From assembly GCF_000090795.2 (NCBI RefSeq), contig NW_003546265.1, forward strand, positions 367,179-431,178: a stretch of DNA of 64,000 nucleotides, given 5' to 3'. Below are positions 56,482 to 64,000 of this stretch, piece after piece. A program made the position numbers and the translations under genes. The stretch is from Amphimedon queenslandica (Eukaryota > Porifera > Demospongiae > Haplosclerida > Niphatidae). Position 1 is the first letter of the stretch. Each line of letters starts with the position of its first letter. The notes under the pieces are model-generated. The model saw nothing but the letters and a program-made list of their open reading frames with translations. It searched no databases and was not told where the DNA came from.

Positions 56482-58351
56482 ATGGAGGTCTCTCCTTCAA
56501 ACAGTCTAACCGACATTAGGAGACAGAGCCAGCTGCCTACTCCTCAAGAATTAAAAGACTTCATACAAGATGGTAGACCAGTGACTAGGAGGCCCTCAGT
56601 ATTGGAAAAACAGTCAGAAACGTTCCAGTGTTTATCACTATCACCAAAAGCCAAGACTTACAAGAATGTTCTTGGAGCTGGTCTTTCTTTCATGTTAACT
56701 ATGAGTGGCTTGGTATCTCTCGTGTCCCTACAGAGCAGTTTAAACGATGCACAAGGACTCGGGCTGGCCACACTGGCCATCATGAATGCGTCTTTTCTTG
56801 TTTCTGGTCTATTTGCATCATCCATCATTCGTCTATTGGGCACAAAATACTCCATCATTTTTGCTTTCTCTCTCTCACTCGTATATTCCCTCACCAATTT
56901 CTACCCGGAGTGGTATACGCTGGTTCCTGGTGCCCTATTTTTTGGGTTCTCCGAAGGCCCCATGTTTGCCGCCATGAACACTCATGTGACAACCATCGCC
57001 ATCAAATACGCCCCCAAACTAAACGAGAATCCAGATCATCTCATTGCATTCTTCAACGGAATAATAACAATGTTTTTCAAACTGTCATATCTACCTGGTA
57101 ACCTAGCTACGACGGCCATTCTATTTAGTGAACGCTCCAGCTCTGGTGCTGATATTATCCAGTCTCCTCTGAGTCCAGTCTGTAACAACACTGAGGTTGA
57201 GACACTAAACCCGACATACGTCTACATCCTCTTGTCATCTTTTGTCACACTTGCTGTCTCTGCCATTATAATTGCTTGTCTCTTTGTGGATCATCCTGGT
57301 GCCCTTAGGTCTAATACTCCAGCTGTTAGGTTCTATCTGAAGGACCCTGTGATGGCTACAGTTAGGATGATATTAAATTGGAAGATTTTGAGTATTTTTC
57401 CAATGACACTTCTCTCTTCATTTACAGCTGCTACTCTCAATGGATTATTGACAAAGGTAAATATGGAATTTACACTCTTCTCTCTATAACCCTCTTTCTC
57501 CCTCAGGTATATGTATCAGACTGTATCGGTGTCCATTGGGTTGGTCTCTTTTCACTGACGTATGGTACATGCAGTGGTATATCGGCCATAGTGACTGGTC
57601 GACTGGTCAAATACATCCCTCAGTTCTTAATGGTGTATGGATTCTCTGCTCTGATGATTGGAGACCTGTTGTTCCTGTTATTGTGGGATGTCAGTCCAAG
57701 TTATCTCAAAGCATTTCTACCGGTGGCTGTCTTAGGCGTATGTGAAGGAATGTGGCATGCAGTACCGCCAAGTAAGTCTTGTAGTAAATTAATTTGTAGC
57801 TAAAATTTTGACTGCTGGAAAAACAGACCATAAAATGGGGTGTATTGTTGTCAAAGATTGCTATACAACAAAATTCTGTTTTTATATTCTGATCAAAATT
57901 AAATTTTTTACAAATTTGTAAAGAACATGTACTACTGTAGCACAGGTTTTTGGCTTAAGATTTTGGCCCAGAAAGGATCAATATATTTGGGATAGTATGA
58001 AACCAATCTCAACTGTAATACTATTATTATAATTAGGTTTATAATCCACTATATATATATATATATTTATATATTCTTATTTATTTATGTTTCCATACCA
58101 CAGCCCTTGTAGGAATGATATTTCCTGATGAGAAGGAACCAGCTTACAGTGCCATACGTATGGAACTGGCGATTGGTTACACTTTAGGATTTGCGGTGCC
58201 TCTCTTTGCTAATGTATATGCATCCATTTGGATTATGCTATGTCTGGTCATTAGCTCTGTCCTCTGCTATTCTGTTCTTGTTTTCCTTACACTTAGCAAA
58301 GACCAGCTGTGTCCTTGCTACAAGTCAGGCAGCAAGAAAATTTCAAACTAA
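56482..58351 (+). CDS. UNC93A-like: UNC93-like major facilitator protein, copy 2
   Basis: Three exons (56482-57456, 57507-57771, 58104-58351) give 495 residues. Domain plan and landmarks follow copy 1: KNVLGAGLSFMLTMSG, SLQSSLNDAQGLGLATLAI, GTKYSIIFAFSLSLVYSL, GPMFAAMNTHVT, YVSDCIGVHWVGLFSLTYG, GMWHAVPPTLVGMIFPDE. Copy 1 splits the region after this last block with a 45-bp intron (56148-56192) that copy 2 does not have. Exon 2 is nearly identical in DNA to exon 2 of copy 1 for its first 150 bp and then differs sharply. Intron 2 has a decayed 180-bp repeat near 57835-57970. All segments look intact. Confidence 0.9.
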
Positions 58352-58612
58352 TTATTGTTCATTGATAGGTGTTAATTTTTGTTTTAATCTCATCATGATT
58401 TATCATTTTTGATTTTATCATCACAAATCACTTATGTATAATATTGATGTTTTTAATTCCTTTCTGATCAATTATTTAAATTATAATAATTATTTAAATT
58501 ATAATAATTATTAATAAATAATAATAATAATAGACAAAGAGTGATTGTGGAGGGAGAGAGGGACTAGTGATGCGAAATACAGCTGCTTAAAAATATCAAA
58601 TTATTAATTATT

Positions 58613-59089
58613 TTAGTTATTAATATCAGGTGTAGCTCCAGTTAAATGACCAGTTCTTTGCTGATCGGTACTGCCTTCCAAGTGGGCAGAACTCTCACTT
58701 GCTGACCTAAACAATAATAATATAAAATATACCAGTAAAATTCCATTTGATCATTATAGTTGCTTATCATGTAAAACAGCAGGTGTTGCTTTACCTCAAA
58801 GCTTTCAGTACATGTACAATAGCACTGGGAGCAACGTTCTCTTTCAGCAGTTCCAAAATCTAGCCAGTGAGCAGGTGAGAAAAGTTTTTAAAAATATTTA
58901 TATGATGCTTACAACTTTGAATAAATCATGATCTAAAGGCACTTCACTTAGTTCCACTAGTTCGAATAGTTCCTCTGTTCCAATTAATAATTATAACACA
59001 GAGAAAGGAGCTCGCTTACTCTCATAGGAAGACTTCTGGAAGGACTTCGCAGAAAACTTGTACCTTTCTTTACCACCTTCAGCAGCCAT
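58613..59089 (-). CDS. MZT2: Mitotic-spindle organizing protein 2 (MOZART2)
   Basis: Four short exons (59020-59089, 58913-58974, 58795-58859, 58613-58706) give 96 residues, none visible as a long frame. The core ELFELVELSEVPLDHDLFKV, then ILELLKENVAPSAIVHVLKA matches the MZT2 helical domain (human: ELYELAQAAG...DPDVFKILVDLLKLNVAPLAVFQML). MZT2 binds gamma-tubulin complex proteins and helps recruit the ring complex to spindle poles. The C-terminal tail is Ser/Gly-rich and much shorter than in human MZT2 (158 residues). It is divergent from WDR4, 154 bp apart. Confidence 0.88.
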
Positions 59090-59243
59090 TTAAAAATTAA
59101 TAACTAGTTATAACTATTATAATAAGTTATAACTATTAATAACTATTGATATTTTTAATAACTGGTTTTAATAACTGATCGGGTTAAAAATTATAATAAA
59201 AATTAATTTTTTACAATTTTCAGCATTTTAATTTTAGCTAGAC

Positions 59244-61763
59244 ATGCTAAAGCTCTGTAAAACTCCATTGGAAAGAATAGGATCCTCCAGTACCGTGTTA
59301 TCCATTGCTGTAGGCAGTACCTTATACTTTGGTTGCAAAGAAAACAGGTACAATTTATATTAAACAATAATTAAATTTTATTACAAATTTAGTGCCTTGA
59401 AAAATAATGAAATTGGTCAACATTCACATTTTTCTTTCGATCGACTTTCGTCTTTTTCCTCTCCTGTCGTCACTCTTCAATTCAGTGGGTGTGGTCAATA
59501 TTTAGCGACAAGTTACGAAGATAAAACCCTAAGGGTGTGGTCACTCTTGGACTTGAACGAAATAGCAAATTGGTAAAAAAATAGCTTGTTATTCTCCATT
59601 TTGAAATTTTTTTAGTTCATTGCCTAAAAGAGCAACATCTTTACTTTTCTCAAAAGACAGTAAATATTTGTTAGCAGCTGATAAAACTGGCGACATCAAG
59701 AGGTACGTAATGTCGTCCTCATTATAAAAATAGTGTAGCTAAATATTGATCCTTCTTGAGCCAAAACAGTTATAGTACAACTTTAAAAATTCGTAAAAAA
59801 TCCAAACTTGATCGGAATCAGTTCAAACATTCTACGCAACATAAGTACATGTATATGTATCAGGAAAAAATATTAAAATTGAGAATTCTTTCCTTTTCAT
59901 TTTTGATGAAATTTGACCAAAATCCCTGTACTATAGTACAGGGACTTTGGCCGGATTTTTGAGCAACTTCAAAAATTCGTAAAAAATTCAGATTTGATTG
60001 GAATCCACTCAAACTTTCTACATAACATAAAGACATGTATATGTATCAGATACAATTATAAAAATGGAGAATTCTCTCCTTTCATTTTTGCCGAAATTTG
60101 ACCAAAATCCTTGTACTATAGTACAGGGACTTTGGCCCGATTTTTGAGCAACTTCAAAAATTCGTAAAAAATTCAGATTTGATCGGAATCCACTTAAACT
60201 TTCTACACAACATAAGAACATGTATAATCAGAAACAATTATAAAAATGGAGAATTCTCTCCTTTCATTTTTGCCGAAATTTGACCAAAATCCCTGTACTA
60301 TAGTACAGGGGCTTTGGCCAGATTTTTGAGTAACTTTTAAAAAATTATGCATATTATCAAGAGTGGATAACTATCCACTCTTGATATTATTCACATCATA
60401 ATGCATGTATACTTTATTTTGCTATTTTTTGGCGCAGTGTTCTTTATTAACAGCAGCTGCTATCTGAACTTTATTCTTCCATTTATAGATATGAAGTGTG
60501 TCAATCAATGAAACTGGATGAGTCAATGCTTCTCGGCCATTCTTCATTTGTTTTAGATACAGTTAGCTTCTTCGTTATCAGCTGTTCATTCTTCCCTTCT
60601 CTCTCTCTCTCTCTTTCCTTCAGAGTCTGTTACAACACACTGATAGCAATGTATTCATTGCTACCTGTGACAGGGATGAAAAAATTAGAATATCAAACTA
60701 TCCGAATTCTTACAACATCCATACTTATTGTCTTGGACATAAAGAGTATGTCACTCAATACTTTTTAACTTTACTGCCTCACTCTCTTCTCTCTTTCTTT
60801 TGGTGTCCCTTTTTCTTTGAAACAGTTTTGTCAGTAGGCTATGTACTTGTCCTGCCTACCCTCACCTGCTCCTGTCAGGATCAGGAGTAAGTTAAGATGT
60901 ATAACCATTCACAAGATTTGCTTTATTTATTTATTCATTCACAATTATATTTATTTATTTATTGGTAGGACGGTACAGTTTGTGTATGGGATTGGTACAA
61001 TGGGTCAATGGAGTGTTCTCTGTCCCTCTCCAGCCGTGGTGGGGCAGAAGAGGAGGTAGTGACGTGTGCACTTTCTTATTATTACTTTAACTTAATGTGA
61101 CCCTATCACGTTCCTCCTCTTCTAGGACCCTCCACCTGTGATAACTGAGCTTGCCTGCTCTCCTGGAACTCCCCCTATTGTTGCCATGACAACTGATAGG
61201 TACGCTGTTACCTGATTCGTTAACGGTTTCTATGGTTACAGGTAGCAAGGATTCCGTTACATTGGCTGGTCTTAAAGAGACTGGGCAGTTGGGTCTGACA
61301 GGACGTATCGAGTGTGAGAATGTACTGGCATCTCAGTTTGATTTGGAGGGGAATCTCTGGCTATTGAGAGTCAATCCAGCTGGTAAAGCTGAAGTGTTGG
61401 TTTACAATATCAGTGAGAAGGGAAAAGTAAACAATAGCTTTATTTATTTATTTATTTATTTATTTATTTTTGTGTTAGGCTGATTTAGTCTCGTCTGATT
61501 CATTTCTTGATTGTATCAATAAAGTGTTAGAATCATGCGACGGTTAGTCACTAATCAAACGTGTGAATGAAATCCTTCTTCTCTCTCCCTCTCTCATTGT
61601 CTCTTTCTCTATGTCAGAGTCTCCTAGTTCCATAGTTGACTGGCCTTCGCTACGTAAACGTGATTTTGATAACATTTCTGCCTATTATGCAAAGAAGGAG
61701 GAGAGAATTAAAAATAAAAAGATTAAGTTGGACCCATCAGAAGATGAATCTGTGAAAACATGA
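59244..61763 (+). CDS. WDR4: tRNA (guanine-N7) methyltransferase non-catalytic subunit, WD40 protein
   Basis: Eleven exons (59244-59347, 59393-59572, 59616-59702, 60489-60561, 60624-60745, 60826-60886, 60969-61055, 61126-61199, 61246-61426, 61479-61542, 61618-61763) give 392 residues, close to Trm82/WDR4 (412 in human). WD40-type blades are visible: [92 protein letters not shown]. The combination RDEKIR and GHKxFVS is characteristic of Trm82. WDR4 supports METTL1 in forming m7G46 in tRNA. The Lys-rich C-terminus ([14 protein letters not shown]) may be a nuclear signal. Intron 3 (about 790 bp) is filled by the 180-bp repeat. Confidence 0.9.
59740..60350 (+). repeat. Dispersed 180-bp repeat, about 3.3 tandem copies, in WDR4 intron 3
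   Basis: CCTGTACTATAGTACAGGG recurs at about 59926, 60111 and 60293, spacing 182-185 bp, with GATCGGAATCCACTYAAACT and ACATGTATATGTATCAGA between. Confidence 0.95.
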
Positions 61764-62387
61764 CATGTGTGTGCATTCAATAATAATTATTATTTATCAT
61801 GAATACTATTATTTTCTTATTCAATTCTTTATCTGTTAATTGTTTCAGCACAATCACTCCTCTTCCTCTAAAAGTCCCCTTTCCTCCTTCCTCCTTTTAC
61901 AAATTGACTATAATGCGATGATATGAAAGTGTTCTGTATAGTCTGCACTCCTTTCCTCTTACTACATTCTGCGTCAATGGAGTATGCAACTTGCATGAGC
62001 TCCATCTGTCACTGAAGTATAGTTATACTGATGCTATCAGTTATTTAAAGGGCAACCATTATATGCAATACAGTCTTAGGTGTAAGATTATCAATAGGAC
62101 ACAAGTGTGTGTGTGTGTGGTCTTGAGAAGTAGGAGGTTATGGAGATTAGGTTATGCAAACAGTAAGAGGTGCAAGGGGAGGATGCACACTCCATTATCA
62201 TACAACTTAAGTAAACTTTCCTCCTCTTTTTGCTTCGTTAGCTCTGGAATTTAATAAACTACGATATAACTAGAAGGTATCAGTATAGAGTCTCCATTAT
62301 TTGTAGTACAGAGCTTCAATCGTCTGTTTGTCAATTGTGAATTGTCTTTATCTGTAGCACAGAGCTTCAGTTATCTGTAGCTAAGAG
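61764..62387. other. Spacer between WDR4 and the DUF4430-like gene
   Basis: 624 bp. Near the right end two related units with ACAGAGCTTCARTYRTCTGT (62310-62380) lie just upstream of the start codon. A frame at 61991-62254 has no domain support. Confidence 0.5.
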
Positions 62388-63443
62388 ATGAGGACCTTCA
62401 ACAGTGTTATTCTCCTACTCTTCATTGCAGGAACTTCTGTATGTCCACTTTTCTCTTTTTTTAGGTTGCACTTTTAATTATGTTAATGTTTCTCTTCATC
62501 TCTTTTTCTAGGTTAATGGTTACATACAGCATTATGGTGTTGATTTTTTAAATGTTACAGTCCACGTGAAATTCTCAGGAGCTTGCGATGTTGCAAGCGA
62601 CTTTACAACGACTGTAGCAAATGCCCCACGAGGCAGTTCAATATTAAACATTTTGGAGCGTGCCAACACTCAACCTCCTTTTTCTACCTTTGAGGTGTTG
62701 TATGGCGTCCATAACACAAGCTACATTTTAGTTAGCATTAATGGGAAAATAAATAATGTATCGTGCAATTGGTACGTGTCCACAGATCCAGTGACGTCCA
62801 GTGAAACTGGGTTCTTTCCGTTGAGCGACGTCCTGGTGACTAACATGGGAATGGAAGTTACTTTCGACTACAAAGCTAGCAGCGAAGAAAAAGTATTGCC
62901 ACGAACAACTTCTGTGAAAAATGCCAATAATCAAGTGGTAATTATTAACTATAATTTATAGAAACCATTATTTGTGTATTTTCCTTTATCTAGCCCTCTT
63001 CTGATATTGGTCATATTGATTACAATCTTCAAGGCACTTCACCTTGCTCTATTGAGAGAGTTAGTTTTCCAAGCACTCCATTGGAATTGTCCTTCAGATA
63101 TGGCGAGTCGGCACTCAACGTTGTAGAAACTGCTATGAACATTGAACCAGAATATAACGTAGTCCTTCAAAATTTCTTTGGAATTCATTACATCGTCAAA
63201 TCGTTTGGGAGTCATAGCGTACCCGGTTGCCAGTGGTGTCCGTACTTCACTCCACCTGGTGGATCCCAGTATCCACTTACAGCAACCATTAGCAACTTCA
63301 TAATTCCATTGACTGGCGGTACTTTGATCTATAGCTACGAGCAATCATGTGGAAGCAGTGCTACTGCAGATCTTCACAGCATCATGGATCAATACAATGG
63401 AGCTAATGGGCATTGCTATGAAGGAGGTTGCGATTCGCAATGA
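62388..63443 (+). CDS. Secreted protein with two DUF4430 (transcobalamin-like) domains
   Basis: Three exons (62388-62438, 62512-62937, 62994-63443) give 308 residues. Exon 1 is the signal peptide (MRTFNSVILLLFIAG). Exon 2 is one domain: VTVHVKF start, RGSSILNILERANTQPPFST, FEVLYGVHNTSYILVSINGK and SCNWYVSTD. Exon 3 repeats the plan: LSFRYGESALNVVETAMNIE, FFGIHYIVKSFG, CQWCPYF and ISNFIIPLTGGTLIYSYE. The order (beta strand, ls.lnile-type helix, G.Y+.SinG, W) is that of DUF4430, the C-terminal cobalamin-facing domain of transcobalamin and intrinsic factor. The tail has clustered Cys (CGSS, CYEGGCDSQ). One domain per exon suggests exon duplication. No transmembrane segment. Cobalamin binding is not established; the fold call is from pattern only. 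Confidence 0.6.
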
Positions 63444-63949
63444 ACATGTCATGACTGATAACGTAGGAATGACATTTTAGTAGAAAACATGTAGTTAGAT
63501 CTATTATTATTATTGTTATTTTGCTGCTTATTAACATTTTCAATACATTTAGATCCAAGCTATACTATTATTGTCTAAAATGATAATTATTTTCCTTTGA
63601 TGTGTTCACATGCTTTGTACATGAACATGAACTCTGAGAATTCTAAAAATTCAGCTAGTAAATACAGACAGCTTTATTTCATTAGATCAGTTTTCATCTT
63701 TCAGACTTCTCCAGACTTCCTCCTTCATAACCTAATCAACATACCTTCAATAATCCTTTCAACAATGTGGTGCTAACTAGCTGCCACATCAAACAGAAGA
63801 CACTGCATTGCCACTATAGCCAGAGGTGCTGGATATCACACAAGCGCTTCCATGGAGTCTTATATAAGAAAGAGAAGGTAGATCTAAACTGGCAGACAGG
63901 AGCTATAGTGAGACAAAAATTCCTTGAATCAGAATAGTGAGTAGTCATC
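63444..63949. other. Spacer before the right-edge gene
   Basis: 506 bp, AT-rich; nothing recognisable except the likely promoter of the gene starting at 63950. Confidence 0.5.
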
Positions 63950-64000
63950 ATGTTGCTGTTAGTACCACTAGTCCTCTTTATTGTTGAAATGAGCTTATCA
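63950..64000 (+). CDS. 5' end of a secreted or membrane protein, cut by the window edge
   Basis: ATG at 63950 opens a frame of 17 codons (MLLLVPLVLFIVEMSLS) to the edge. The Leu/Val-rich start is a signal peptide or signal anchor. By position and leader it could be a paralogue of the preceding two-domain secreted gene; this is a guess. Confidence 0.45.
   Translation, partial: MLLLVPLVLFIVEMSLS

Noticed and set aside
61991-62254. 87-codon plus-strand frame between WDR4 and the secreted gene
   Set aside because: No domain or splice support; contains a GT run and low-complexity sequence.

Overview
The window looks like nuclear DNA of a demosponge, and its style fits Amphimedon queenslandica. 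Genes are clearly metazoan (Ras, G-protein gamma, LNX, receptor guanylyl cyclase, CPT2, UNC93, CNOT4, MZT2). They are packed tightly, with introns mostly 40-120 bp long, very short head-to-head spacers, AT-rich spacers and many simple repeats. The species is an inference. All exon borders were read by eye from GT/AG (one GC/AG) sites with reading phase checked, so single borders may be off.

Layout. 1-1543 (+) is the 3' part of an unrecognised gene. 1592-6710 (-) is a three-finger CCCH protein of the ZC3H4/ZC3H6 type. 7413-7789 (-) is a 71-residue G-protein gamma subunit, head-to-head with a Ras gene (8223-9753, +). Three intronless ELOVL fatty-acid elongases follow (10818-13651, -). An LNX-like RING plus four-PDZ ubiquitin ligase fills 13905-21638 (-). 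Next are a CARD-like/phosphorylase-like gene (22208-23221, +), SF3A2 (23514-25276, +) and archaemetzincin (25474-26658, -).

26892-37901 holds the most unusual feature: two tail-to-tail receptor guanylyl cyclase homologues (1064 and 1059 residues as read). In both, the cyclase domain has lost its metal, base and transition-state residues and the kinase domain is of the inactive HG type. After them come DCPS (38299-39320, -) and CNOT4 (39506-46706, +), sharing a 185-bp spacer with three E-boxes. Then a single-exon kinase-Kelch fusion (46866-48971, +), CPT2 (49505-52803, -), a lipid phosphate phosphatase (53047-54445, +), two tandem UNC93-like transporters (54583-58351, +), MZT2 (58613-59089, -), WDR4 (59244-61763, +), a secreted protein with two DUF4430-like domains (62388-63443, +) and the first codons of another secreted protein at the right edge.

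Repeats fall into three groups. A 61-bp minisatellite is found downstream of Ras and inside introns of CNOT4 and CPT2. A 177-185-bp repeat superfamily with two subfamilies sits almost only in introns. There are also long CT, TAA and ATT runs. No rRNA, tRNA, CRISPR or intact transposon was seen. Functional themes are lipid handling (ELOVL x3, CPT2, PLPP), RNA processing and decay (ZC3H, SF3A2, DCPS, CNOT4, WDR4) and membrane signalling (Gγ, Ras, receptor cyclases, LNX, kinase-Kelch).
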